64,000 bases of DNA, from assembly GCA_963803375.1 (NCBI GenBank), contig CAWDMB010000015.1:23812-87811 (forward strand). Reading direction: 5' to 3'. The notes beneath the pieces are model-generated. The model had not been told where the DNA came from. It worked only from the letters and a program-made list of their open reading frames with translations, and did no database searches. The translations under genes were made by a program, and so were the position numbers. Shown here piece after piece: positions 25,308 through 34,031 of this stretch. This DNA comes from JAOPZW01 sp963803375 (GTDB lineage: Bacteria > Actinomycetota > Thermoleophilia > Solirubrobacterales > Solirubrobacteraceae). The number at the start of each line of letters is the position of its first letter. Within the stretch, counting starts at the first letter, position 1.

Positions 25308-28300
25308 TCAGGCGGTGCGCAGCGCGGCCGGCCCGAGGATGCTCGCGAGCTCGGCCCGGAGGCTCGGCGTCGGCTTGACGCGGAAGCCGCTCCCGAAGCG
25401 CAGCGTGCGCACCCCACAGGACGTCGCGAGCATCAGCACGAACTCCGAGTCGCCGGCGTGGTTGCCGAGGATGTGCTTGAGCTCGTCGATCACCGACGCC
25501 GGGACCCCCTTCGCGTCGAGATGGACGGCGACCGGGTCGGGCCCGCGCGGGGCCGCGGCCGCCGCCTCGCGCGCCGCCCGGACCTCCTCCGCGGAGGGCT
25601 CGAAGCGCTCGACGGCCTGAGCGATCAGCGAAGTGCCCTTGTCGCCGTGGTCGACGCGGCCGCGCACGAGCACGATCTGGTCGACCTGCGGCTCGCACTC
25701 GGCGAGCGTCTTGCCGAAGACGAGCACCTCGATCGAGCCCTCGAGGTCGTCGAGGGTCGCGAACATCATCGGTTCGCCCTTCTTCGTGCGGATCTTCTTG
25801 GTCGCGACGATGATGCCGCCCGCGGTGACCCAGTCGCCGTCGCGGCGGTCGGGCAGCGCCGCGAGCGGGCAGTCGACCGCGGCGCGCAGCGCGTCGCGGA
25901 CCTCCTTGAGCGGATGGGCGGAGATGAAGAGCCCGATGGCCTCCTTCTCGACGGCGAGCAGCTGCGCCTGGTCGAACTCGCCGGCCGGGATCGACGGATG
26001 TGACGGCGCGGCGAAGGCCGCCGCGGCGCCGCCGGGGCCGCCGTCGCCGCCGCCGAGCCCGAGGTCGAAGATCGAGCCCTGGCCGATCTGCTGGTCGAGC
26101 TGCGCCTTCTGGCCGGCGGCCTGCGCCTGCTCGAGGACGGCGAGCATTCCCTTGCGCGACGCGCCCGTCGAGCCGAGCGCCCCGCACTTGACGAGCGCCT
26201 CGATCGCGCGCTTGTTGACCGCCCGTGGGTCGACGCGCGTGCAGAAGTCCCACAGCGACGCGAACGGCCCGCCCTCCGCGCGCGCGGCCTTGATCGCCTC
26301 CACCGCGGCGAAGCCGACGCCCTTGACGGCGTCCAGGCCGAAGCGGACGCGGCCGTCGACGACGACGAACTCGTGGTCGGAGAGGTTGACGTCGGGCGGC
26401 AGGATCTCGATGCCCATGCCCTCGGCTTGGGCGACGAAGAACGGGACCTTGTCCTTCGTGTCCATGACCGAGGAGATCAGCGCGGCCATGTACTCGGCGG
26501 GGAAGTTCGCCTTCAGCCAGGCGGTGCGGTAGGCGATGAGCGCGTAGCACGCGGCGTGGGACTTGTTGAAGGAGTAGTCGGCCGAGCGCTCGTTGGTCTC
26601 CCAGAGCCAGTCGACGACCTCCGCGGACACGCCGTTGGCGCGGCAGCCGGCCACGAAGTCGGGCTTGAGCATGGCCATGGCCTGGCGGTTCTTCTTGCCG
26701 ATCGCCTTGCGCAGGTCGTCCGCCTTGGCGCCGCTGAAGCCCGCGAGCGCCTTGGAGATCTGCATAGCCTGCTCCTGGTACAGGATCACGCCGTACGTGC
26801 CGCCGATGATCGGCTCGAGGCGCTCGTCGGGCACCGAAACCGCGTCGGGCTCGCGCTTGCCGCGCGCGTAGGTGGCGATCTGGTCCATCGCGCCCGGGCG
26901 GTAGAGCGAGACGAGCGCGACGAGGTCGTCGAACTCCGTCGGGCGCACCTGGCGCAGCGCGGCCTGCATCCCCTCGGACTCGAACTGGAAGACCCCGACC
27001 GAGTCGCCGCGGGCGAGCATCGCGTACGTGCGCTCGTCGTCGAGCGGAAGCCGGGTCATGTCCGGCCGGGCGGTCGTCGAGCGCTCGATGATGTCCAGCG
27101 CGTCCTCGATGACGTCGAGGTTGCGCAGGCCCAGGAAGTCCATCTTCAGCAGGCCGATGTCCTCGACGGGCTTCATCGAGAACTGCGTGACGAGGCGCAG
27201 GTCGCGCTCGCCGTCGCCGTTGCCCGGGCCGGAGTCCGCGAGCTGCAGCGGCACGACGTCGGTGAGTGGCATGCCGGCGATGACGACCGCCGCGGCGTGG
27301 ATCGACGAGTTGCGGACGATGCCCTCGAGGCCACGGGCGACGTCGACGATCGCCTTCGCCTCGGCGTCGGAGTCGTAGGCCCCGCGCAGCGGCTGGCCCG
27401 GAGCGAGGCAGTCGTCGAACGCGGGCGGGCGGCCCTGCTGGGGGTCCGGGATGAGCTTCGCGAGGCGGTCGCCGACGCCGTAGTCGTGGCCGAGCACCCG
27501 GGCGGCGTCGCGCGTCGCTGCGCGCGGGAACATCTTGCCGAACGTGATGATCTGGGCGACCGACTCGCGCCCGTACCGCCCGACCACGTACTGCATGACG
27601 CGCTCGCGGCCGCGCACGGAGAAGTCGATGTCGATGTCGGGCATCGACACCCGCTCGGGGTTCAGGAAGCGCTCGAAGAGCAGGTCGTAGCGCAGCGGGT
27701 CGACGTCGGTGATCCGAAGGCAGAACGCGACGAGCGAGCCCGCCGCGCTGCCGCGCCCGGGGCCGACGGCGATGCCGTGGTCCTTGGCCCACTTCACGAA
27801 GTCCCAGACGATCAGGAAGTAGGCGTTGAAGCCCATCCGGTCGATCACCCCGAGCTCGAGCTCCATGCGCTCGAGCGCATGCGCGGGCGGCGGGTCCCCG
27901 TAGCGCGCGCGCAGGCCCTCGAGGACGCGCTCGCGCAGGAAGGCGCGCTCGTCCTCGCCCTCGGGCAAGAAGCGCGGGATCAGCTGGCGGCCGAGCTCGA
28001 TCTCGACGTCGACGCGCTCGGCGATCTCGAGCGTCGAGGCGAGCGCCTCGGGCCACGGCGCGAAGGCCTGCGCCATCTCCTCGCACGAGCGCAGGTAGAA
28101 CTCGTTCGTCTCGAACGTCAGCTTCGGCGCCGCGAGCGTCGACTTCGTCTGCACGCAGAGCAGCGCCGTGTGATGGTGCCAGTCCTCGCGGCGCAGGTAG
28201 TGCACGTCGCCCGTGCCGACGAGCGGGCGGCCCACCTCGCGCGCGATCCGCACGATCCCCTCGTTGGCCCGCTCCTGGTCGGCGATCCCGTTGCGCTGGA

Positions 28301-28826
28301 GCTCGAAGAAGACGTTGTCGGGCCCGAAGGCCTGCACGAGGTCGTCGGCGTGGGCACGAGCGTCGGCCTCGCGGCCGTCGACGAGGCGCTGGCAGAACCG
28401 CGAGGCCAGGCAGCCGGTGAGCGCGATGATCCCCTCGCCACGGGCCGCGAGCTGGCCCATGTCGAGCGTCGGCTTGCCGCGGTGCAGGCCGTCGAGGAAG
28501 CCTTCGGAGGAGAGCCTGACGAGGTTGCGCAGCCCGGACCCCGTCTCGGCGAGCAGCGTGAGGTGGTTGCGCTCGACGCGGCCCGGCGAGCGGTCGGCGT
28601 GGTCGTCGACGAGGTAGATCTCGCAACCGACCACGGGCTTGATGCCGTGCTTGGCGCAGGCCTTCTGCAGCTCGACCGCGCCGTTCATGACCCCGTGGTC
28701 GGTGAGCCCGAGCGCCGGCTGGCCGAAGGCCGCGGCGCGCTCGGCCAGCGCGTCGATCTTGCACGCGCCGTCGAGCAGCGAGTACTCGGAGTGGACGTGC
28801 AGGTGGGCGCAGCCGGGGGAGCTCAC
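25308..28826 (-). CDS. dnaE: DNA polymerase III alpha subunit
   Basis: 1172 residues. Replicative polymerase. The N-terminal PHP domain starts immediately (CAHLHVHSEYSLLDG, then GLTDHGVMNGAVELQKAC). The palm carries GPGRGSAAGSLVAFCL and the catalytic acidic motif MPDIDIDFS. The helix-hairpin-helix region is followed by an OB-fold domain (WVTAGGIIVATKKIRTKKG, DLEGSIEVLVFGKTLAE). GTG 28826 is preferred because TATGCT ends 10 nt upstream, the usual leaderless spacing here, and the protein then begins at the PHP domain; ATG 28841 is the alternative. Converges with nfo. Confidence 0.96.
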   Translation of the reverse strand: MSSPGCAHLHVHSEYSLLDGACKIDALAERAAAFGQPALGLTDHGVMNGAVELQKACAKHGIKPVVGCEIYLVDDHADRSPGRVERNHLTLLAETGSGLRNLVRLSSEGFLDGLHRGKPTLDMGQLAARGEGIIALTGCLASRFCQRLVDGREADARAHADDLVQAFGPDNVFFELQRNGIADQERANEGIVRIAREVGRPLVGTGDVHYLRREDWHHHTALLCVQTKSTLAAPKLTFETNEFYLRSCEEMAQAFAPWPEALASTLEIAERVDVEIELGRQLIPRFLPEGEDERAFLRERVLEGLRARYGDPPPAHALERMELELGVIDRMGFNAYFLIVWDFVKWAKDHGIAVGPGRGSAAGSLVAFCLRITDVDPLRYDLLFERFLNPERVSMPDIDIDFSVRGRERVMQYVVGRYGRESVAQIITFGKMFPRAATRDAARVLGHDYGVGDRLAKLIPDPQQGRPPAFDDCLAPGQPLRGAYDSDAEAKAIVDVARGLEGIVRNSSIHAAAVVIAGMPLTDVVPLQLADSGPGNGDGERDLRLVTQFSMKPVEDIGLLKMDFLGLRNLDVIEDALDIIERSTTARPDMTRLPLDDERTYAMLARGDSVGVFQFESEGMQAALRQVRPTEFDDLVALVSLYRPGAMDQIATYARGKREPDAVSVPDERLEPIIGGTYGVILYQEQAMQISKALAGFSGAKADDLRKAIGKKNRQAMAMLKPDFVAGCRANGVSAEVVDWLWETNERSADYSFNKSHAACYALIAYRTAWLKANFPAEYMAALISSVMDTKDKVPFFVAQAEGMGIEILPPDVNLSDHEFVVVDGRVRFGLDAVKGVGFAAVEAIKAARAEGGPFASLWDFCTRVDPRAVNKRAIEALVKCGALGSTGASRKGMLAVLEQAQAAGQKAQLDQQIGQGSIFDLGLGGGDGGPGGAAAAFAAPSHPSIPAGEFDQAQLLAVEKEAIGLFISAHPLKEVRDALRAAVDCPLAALPDRRDGDWVTAGGIIVATKKIRTKKGEPMMFATLDDLEGSIEVLVFGKTLAECEPQVDQIVLVRGRVDHGDKGTSLIAQAVERFEPSAEEVRAAREAAAAAPRGPDPVAVHLDAKGVPASVIDELKHILGNHAGDSEFVLMLATSCGVRTLRFGSGFRVKPTPSLRAELASILGPAALRTA

Positions 28827-28836
28827 GGACCGTCCC

Positions 28837-28842
28837 AGCATA
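28837..28842 (-). promoter_or_regulatory. Probable -10 box of dnaE
   Basis: TATGCT on the minus strand, 10 nt before GTG 28826. It overlaps the alternative ATG at 28841, which argues against that start. Confidence 0.5.
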
Positions 28843-28889
28843 GGCGCCGGGCCGGACGGGGCGGGGACCGTCCGGCGCACGTTGCGGGG

Positions 28890-29588
28890 TCAGCCGAAGA
28901 GGCGGCGCAGCACGCGCCGGGCGCGGCCGGCCGTGCCGGGCGCGGGCCCGGCCGGAGGGTCCTCGGGGGCCGCGAGGCGCAGGCGCGCGGCCGCCCGTGC
29001 GAGGTCGTCGACGAGGCCCGCGGGGGCCACGAGCGCGGCCGTCGCGACCTGCACGCGCTCGCGCGCGGCGAGGAGGGCGGCCGGATCGGCCGGCGTCGTC
29101 GCGGTCGCGGTGGCGCGCTGCAGGCGCAGGCTCGTCTCGGCCCGCGCGGCGCGGGCGCGCTCGGCCGCGAGCTCGCCGTGCGCGGCCGCGAGCCGCGCCT
29201 CGGCGGCGGCGCGCGCGGCGAGATGGACCTCGACGTCCTCGCGCGCGCCGCGGGCGGCGACGGCCAGTTCGCCGGCGAGGCCGGCCAGCACGCCGTCGCG
29301 CTCGCCGAGGGCGGCGGCCCGCGCCTCGGCCGCGGACAGCTCGGCTCGCAGGGTGCCGGTCGCCTCGACCAGGGCGCCGTGCTCGGCGATGCGCTCGGCG
29401 AGCCCCGCCCGTGCGTCCTGCAGGGCGGTCTGGGCGTCGCGGAGCTCCACGGCGAGCCGGTCGCGGTCGCTCTCGGCGGTGGCCAGCCGCGCGAGCAGCG
29501 CGACCGGCTCCTCCTCCGTGCCCTGGCGCGGGCGCAGGTCGACCACGCTCGGCGCGGCGTCGGGCTCGGGCGGCAGCGCGGGTTCCAT
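28890..29588 (-). CDS. Ala/Glu/Arg-rich coiled-coil protein, unknown
   Basis: 232 residues from ATG 29588. Residues about 28-165 are a continuous heptad-like coiled coil (ATAESDRDRLAVELRDAQTA, TLRAELSAAEARAAALGERD, AHGELAAERARAARAETSL). The proline-rich N and C termini end GRARRVLRRLFG, a basic amphipathic tail. No membrane segment. It lies upstream of dnaE on the same strand, but a separate dnaE promoter is likely. Function unknown; structural or scaffolding role is only a guess from the coil. Confidence 0.65.
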   Translation of the reverse strand: MEPALPPEPDAAPSVVDLRPRQGTEEEPVALLARLATAESDRDRLAVELRDAQTALQDARAGLAERIAEHGALVEATGTLRAELSAAEARAAALGERDGVLAGLAGELAVAARGAREDVEVHLAARAAAEARLAAAHGELAAERARAARAETSLRLQRATATATTPADPAALLAARERVQVATAALVAPAGLVDDLARAAARLRLAAPEDPPAGPAPGTAGRARRVLRRLFG

Positions 29589-29702
29589 GTGCGCGCACGC
29601 TAGGCGGCGCGGCGGACGGAGGCCCGAGGCCGTGCCACCCCCGGGCTACGGCTCGAGCTCGCCGCCGAGCCCGGCCTGGGCGGCGGGCGCCGAGGAGGCG
29701 GG

Positions 29703-29885
29703 TCAGGCCTCGGGCGTGCCGGAGTCGAGCCGGCGCCTGGCGCCCGCGCCGAGCACGAGCGCCAGGGCGACGACCACGGCCCCGCCGAGCGCGAGCTTGG
29801 CGCGCCCGGACAGCTTCTGGTTGACGTAGAAGATCACGGTCTTCCAGACGAAGAACCCGAGGGCCTTGTACAGCGATCCGCGCAC
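29703..29885 (-). CDS. Small single-span membrane protein, unknown
   Basis: 60 residues from GTG 29885, which begins 9 bp after the argG stop, so it is probably the second gene of an argG transcript. An N-terminal amphipathic part (KALGFFVWKTVIFYVNQ) is followed by a hydrophobic helix (LALGGAVVVALALVLGAG) and a short basic-acidic tail. No known family. Confidence 0.6.
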   Translation of the reverse strand: MRGSLYKALGFFVWKTVIFYVNQKLSGRAKLALGGAVVVALALVLGAGARRRLDSGTPEA

Positions 29886-29894
29886 GGCCCCGCT

Positions 29895-31166
29895 CTACCC
29901 CGCGCGCTCGGAGCGCAACCGATGGGCCAGGCGCGACTGCAGCGACCACAGCTCGATGAAGCCCGGCGAGGCCTGCTGGGTGAAGAGCCCGCCGCTCGTC
30001 TCGAAGGTCGCGAGCGCGGCGTCGTAGACGGCGTTGGGCGACGACCGCGTGACGACGCGGGCGACGCCCTTGTACAGCTTGAGGCCGATCGTCCCCGTGA
30101 CCAGCGCGTTGACCGACGCCATGTACGCGTCGAGGTCGGCGCGCAGCGGCTCCCACCACAGCCCCGCGTAGACGAGGTAGGCCCACTTGCGGTCGAGCTC
30201 GCCCTTGAACTGGTTCTGGTGGATCGTGCAGACGAGGCGCTCGAGCTCGGCGTGCGCCGGCAGCAGGATCGCCGCCGCCGGCACCTCGTAGATGTCGCGG
30301 ACCTTGAGCCCTACGATGCGGTCCTCGACGTGGTCCACGATCCCCACGCCGTGGCGCATGCCGACCGCCGCGGCGCGCCCCAGCAGCTCCACGAGGCCGA
30401 GGCGCTCGCCGTTGAGCGCGACCGGGACGCCGGCCTCGAAGCCGACCGTGACGTGCTCGGCGTCGTCGGGCGCGTCCTCGGGGCGCGTCACGAGGTCGAA
30501 CACGTCGTCGTCGGGGGCATGGCCGAGATCCTCGATCCAGCGACCCTCCGACGAGCGCCCCCAGAGGTTGTCGTCGATCGAGTACGGCGTGAGCTCCGCC
30601 CCGCCCTTGATCGGGATCCCGTGCTCGCGCGCGTAGGCGATCTCCTCCTCGCGCCCCATCTGCCAGCCCCGGACCGGCGCGATGACCTTCAGCTCGGGCG
30701 CCAGCGTGACCACCGTGCCCTCGATGCGCACCTGGTCGTTGCCCTTGCCGGTGCAGCCGTGCGCGATCGTGTCGCAGCCGTGGTGGCGGGCGTAGTCGAC
30801 CGCGAGCTTGGCGATCAGCGGGCGCCCGAGCGCGGTGAAGAGCGGGTAGCCGAGCCCGTAGACCGCGTTGGCCTTGATCGCCGGGACGACGAAGTCGCGC
30901 GCGAACTCCTCGCGCGCGTCGACGACCTCGGCGGCGACCGCGCCGAGCCGCAGGGCTTTGCCGCGCACGACGTCGTAGTCCTCGCCGGGCTGGCCCAGGT
31001 TGACCGTGAGCGCGACGACCTCGGCGTCGTACTCGTCCTGGATCCACTTGAGCATGACGCTCGTGTCCAGGCCGCCCGAGTAGAGCAGCAGGACGCGGTG
31101 CACCTCGCCGGGGTCGGCGAGATAGGAGGCGGTGCGCGTGTGCGGCGAGCGGTCGGCGGCGGCCAT
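29895..31166 (-). CDS. argG: Argininosuccinate synthase
   Basis: 423 residues. Joins citrulline and aspartate with ATP. The PP-loop motif is LLLYSGGLDTSVMLKW near residue 28; further signatures are DTIAHGCTGKGNDQVR, TPYSIDDNLWGRS and HQNQFKGELDRKWAYLVY. The N terminus is about 20 residues longer than average. ATG 31166 follows TAGGCT by 9 nt (leaderless). The earlier pathway genes argCJBD are 5 kb upstream on the same strand, separated by a foreign-looking two-gene unit. argF, argR and argH are not in the window. Confidence 0.96.
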   Translation of the reverse strand: MAAADRSPHTRTASYLADPGEVHRVLLLYSGGLDTSVMLKWIQDEYDAEVVALTVNLGQPGEDYDVVRGKALRLGAVAAEVVDAREEFARDFVVPAIKANAVYGLGYPLFTALGRPLIAKLAVDYARHHGCDTIAHGCTGKGNDQVRIEGTVVTLAPELKVIAPVRGWQMGREEEIAYAREHGIPIKGGAELTPYSIDDNLWGRSSEGRWIEDLGHAPDDDVFDLVTRPEDAPDDAEHVTVGFEAGVPVALNGERLGLVELLGRAAAVGMRHGVGIVDHVEDRIVGLKVRDIYEVPAAAILLPAHAELERLVCTIHQNQFKGELDRKWAYLVYAGLWWEPLRADLDAYMASVNALVTGTIGLKLYKGVARVVTRSSPNAVYDAALATFETSGGLFTQQASPGFIELWSLQSRLAHRLRSERAG

Positions 31167-31175
31167 GGCCGCGGG

Positions 31176-31181
31176 AGCCTA
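31176..31181 (-). promoter_or_regulatory. Probable -10 box of argG
   Basis: TAGGCT on the minus strand, 9 nt before the argG ATG. Confidence 0.5.
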
Positions 31182-31370
31182 CCCCGAGACGCGCTGTGGG
31201 CCGTGTAGACCTTGGCGCGTCCGCGGCGGGCGAAGCCGCACGACGTGAGGCCCCGGTCGGCGGCCGGCCGGCGGGCGCCGGGGCGTCGATGAGCCCCTCG
31301 CCGCGCAGGAAGCCGAGCGCACCGCTCGCGCTCCGCGCGCGCCAGGCGTACGCTGGTGCTTGCGGTGCTC

Positions 31371-31625
31371 ATGCTCATCGACACCCGCGATCACCGGCCC
31401 GAGCCGGAGCCCGAGCGTGAGCCCCGGCGGCTGCCGCGGCCCAACCTCGTGGAGCTGCGGCCGTTGTGGCCCTTCGCACAGGCGCTCGCCCTGCTGATCG
31501 TCGCGGGGTGGCTCCCCCCGCTGCCCGCCTACGCCGTCATCGTCATCGCCTGCGCGGTCATCGGCCGCGGCCTGGGCAACCTCCTCTCGATGGGCGGCGA
31601 CGGCATGCGCGACCACCGCCAGTAG
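31371..31625 (+). CDS. Small membrane protein, unknown
   Basis: 84 residues from ATG 31371. Acidic/basic N terminus (DHRPEPEPEREPRRLPRP) and one long or two short hydrophobic helices (about 38-68), ending LLSMGGDGMRDHRQ. GTG codons at 31356 and 31365 are alternative starts; 31365 is 10 nt after TACGCT and fits the leaderless pattern best. Divergent from argG. Confidence 0.6.
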   Translation: MLIDTRDHRPEPEPEREPRRLPRPNLVELRPLWPFAQALALLIVAGWLPPLPAYAVIVIACAVIGRGLGNLLSMGGDGMRDHRQ

Positions 31626-31694
31626 CCTTTGCGTCGACTCCGCCTCCGCGGCCGCGGCGCAAAGCGCAAGCGGCTGCGCGCCCGGAGCTCCGCC

Positions 31695-31712
31695 GCCGGC
31701 ACGGGTGCCGGC
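31695..31712. terminator. Hairpin between convergent genes
   Basis: GCCGGCAC and GTGCCGGC form a perfect 8-bp stem, placed between the stop at 31625 and the opposing stop at 31725. Confidence 0.5.
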
Positions 31713-31724
31713 TGCTCGGCGGGA

Positions 31725-33944
31725 TCACGCCGCGGCCGCCGCCCGCGCTGCGATGCGATCCTCCACCCCCACGTGCCGCGCGAGGAAGCCCGTGACCGCG
31801 CTCGCGACGTCGTGCGGGCGGTCCACGAACGGCCAGTGCCCGGCGCCGTCGAGGACGCCGACCTCGGCGCCGGGGAAGGCCTCGCGCTGGCGCTCGGCGT
31901 GCTCGACGCCGAGGTACGGGTCGCGGCGCCCCCAGAGGACGAGCGCCGGGCGGTCGAGCGGAGCCAGCGCCCGCGCGAGCTCCGCGCCGGCGGCGCCGAC
32001 ATCGTCGACCGAGCGGTAGAGCTCGAGGACGGCACGGCGCGTGGAGCGGTCGAAGTCGTCGTACATGCGGTCGACGAAGGCGCGCGGGAGCGCGCGCCGC
32101 TGCCCGCGGCGCAGCAGTAGCCGGAACCCGGCTCGGGTCGTGGTCGCCATGAACAGCTCGCCGGCCACCGGCGTGCGCCAGAGGCGGGCGAGCGCGTGCC
32201 AGCGGTAGCCGGGCAGCGCCCCCGTCCCGAGCAGCACCGCCGAGGCGAAGCGCGCGGGATTTGCGGCGGCCCACCGCAGCCCCCAGGGCCCGCCGAAGTC
32301 GTGGAGCACGAGGTGGGCGCGCTCGACGCCCAGCGCCGCCAGCGCGTCGGCGACGAAGGCGGCGTGGTGCTCGACGCTCTGGGTGAAGCCCGCCGGCCCC
32401 GAGGCCTGCCCGAAGCCCGGAGCGTCCCAGGCGACGGCGCGCCAGCGCGCGCCCACGGCGGCCAGCAGCGGCTCCCAGTCGGCGCTCGAGCCGGGGTTGC
32501 CGTGGACGAAGACGACGGCCTCGCGCGCGCCTGCGGGGCCGGCCTCGCGCACCGGCGTCAGGACGTCGCCGACGCGCAGCGTGCCCCGGCGCACGCCGTC
32601 GGCGCGGTCGCCGGCCCGTGGCCGCGGGCCGCGCAGGACGCGGCCGGCGATCGCCGGCGCCAGCAGCTGCGGCGGGCGCGCGCGCATGCCCACCACCGCG
32701 GTGAACGCGCCGGCGACCGCGGGGTCGTGCTCGGCGGTGGCGTGCAGGCGGCGCAGGTAGGCGTTGAGCCCGCGCGCGCGCAGTGAGCGCGGGGCGCGCA
32801 CCTCACCCAGCGCGAGGTCGGCGCCGACCGAGAGCTCCCAGGCGTCGCGCACCGGCGACGCGGCCGCGGCGAAGAAGCGCCGCGCCAGGTCGGGCTCGCC
32901 GTCCCGCAGGCAGGCGCGCAACGCGACCGCTTGGGCGGCGGCGACGGTCATGCCCTGTCCGTAGGTCGGGTTGAACGAGCAGATCGCGTCGCCGCAGGCC
33001 AACAGGCCGGCCGGGAAGCGGCGCAGCCGCTCGTAGCGGCGGCGCACGCTGGCCGGGAAGCGCAGCGTGGCGACCTCGTCGAGCGGCTCGGCGGCTTCGA
33101 TCGCCCGTAGGACGTCGGGCGGCGCGACGCTCGCGGCGAAGGCGGCGAAGCCCTCGGGGTCGCTCGGCGGCCGGTGCGCCGGGCCGTAGCCGCCGAGCGA
33201 GAGGATCCAGCGCTCGTGCTCCTGGGGGAAGAGGAAGAGCGTCCGCGGGCGGTCGGGCCGGGCGCCGACGAGGATCATGCGATCGCGGCCGAGGACCCCG
33301 GCGGGCAGCCGCACGTGCCGGCTCGCGTAGGTCACGTCGACGGCCAGCCGGCGCTCCTCGGGCCGCGGGAAGCCGAGCTCCTCCAGCCATGCCGGGACGC
33401 GCCCGGCGCGGCCCGTCGCCGCGACGACGAGGTCGGCGGCCAGCGTCTCCTCCGCGCTTCCGTCGGCGCGGCGCAGGAGGCGCACGCCGGTGACGCGCTC
33501 GCGGTCGGGCGTCGTGATCAGCCCGAGCGCGTCGCAGCGCTCGAGCACGACGACGCCCGGGAGCGCGCCGACGCGGCGGCGGACGTGCCCCTCGAAGAAC
33601 GGCCGGCTGGCGAAGATCGAGCGCTCCCCGGTCGACGCGCGCGCGAGCTGGTGGCCGCCGATGACGAAGCGCATCTCCTCGAGCGCGGCGCAGCTGGGCG
33701 CCCCCGCCTCGACGAGCTCAGCGGTGAGGCCGGGCAGCAGCGCGTCAAGGCACGCCTGCCCGTGCGGCAGCAGGGCATGCGCGTGGCGGCCCTGCGGCAC
33801 GGCCCTGCGGTCCTCGCAGCCCGCGGGCAGGGCGTCGCGGTCGATCACCGTCACGCGCTCGTAGGCGTCCGCGAGCGCCCGGGCGGCGAGCAGCCCGGCC
33901 ATGCTGGCCCCGAGCACCACCGCGTGTTCACCGATCCGTCGCAT
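31725..33944 (-). CDS. Flavoprotein monooxygenase fused to an alpha/beta hydrolase
   Basis: 739 residues with two enzymes in one chain. Residues 1-440: FAD-dependent oxidoreductase, with VVLGASMAGLLAARALA at the N terminus and GLLACGDAICSFNPTYGQGM (second FAD motif). Residues about 454-739: alpha/beta hydrolase with oxyanion motif VHGNPGSSADW, nucleophile Asp549 in HDFGGPWGL, acid Asp675 in LWGRRDPYLG and His703 in GAGHWPF. An aspartate nucleophile is typical of epoxide hydrolases and haloalkane dehalogenases. Sequential oxidation then hydrolysis of one substrate is a reasonable inference; the substrate is unknown. Purine-rich GGGGTGGCGGG precedes the ATG. Confidence 0.85.
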   Translation of the reverse strand: MRRIGEHAVVLGASMAGLLAARALADAYERVTVIDRDALPAGCEDRRAVPQGRHAHALLPHGQACLDALLPGLTAELVEAGAPSCAALEEMRFVIGGHQLARASTGERSIFASRPFFEGHVRRRVGALPGVVVLERCDALGLITTPDRERVTGVRLLRRADGSAEETLAADLVVAATGRAGRVPAWLEELGFPRPEERRLAVDVTYASRHVRLPAGVLGRDRMILVGARPDRPRTLFLFPQEHERWILSLGGYGPAHRPPSDPEGFAAFAASVAPPDVLRAIEAAEPLDEVATLRFPASVRRRYERLRRFPAGLLACGDAICSFNPTYGQGMTVAAAQAVALRACLRDGEPDLARRFFAAAASPVRDAWELSVGADLALGEVRAPRSLRARGLNAYLRRLHATAEHDPAVAGAFTAVVGMRARPPQLLAPAIAGRVLRGPRPRAGDRADGVRRGTLRVGDVLTPVREAGPAGAREAVVFVHGNPGSSADWEPLLAAVGARWRAVAWDAPGFGQASGPAGFTQSVEHHAAFVADALAALGVERAHLVLHDFGGPWGLRWAAANPARFASAVLLGTGALPGYRWHALARLWRTPVAGELFMATTTRAGFRLLLRRGQRRALPRAFVDRMYDDFDRSTRRAVLELYRSVDDVGAAGAELARALAPLDRPALVLWGRRDPYLGVEHAERQREAFPGAEVGVLDGAGHWPFVDRPHDVASAVTGFLARHVGVEDRIAARAAAAA

Positions 33945-34031
33945 CCCGCCACCCCAGAGGTCGTTTGTCGCGGTGGAGCATCCGGCGGACGGCCGACGAG
34001 CCGCCAGACGAGCTTCTGCCGAATCGCTGCC

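Noticed and set aside
22783..31047. Extremely long minus-strand open frame spanning several genes
   Set aside because: GC-rich codons make stop-free antisense and off-frame reading common; only the gltX and related segments show family signatures, and the rest is Arg/Pro/Ala-rich noise lying across dnaE, argG and nfo.
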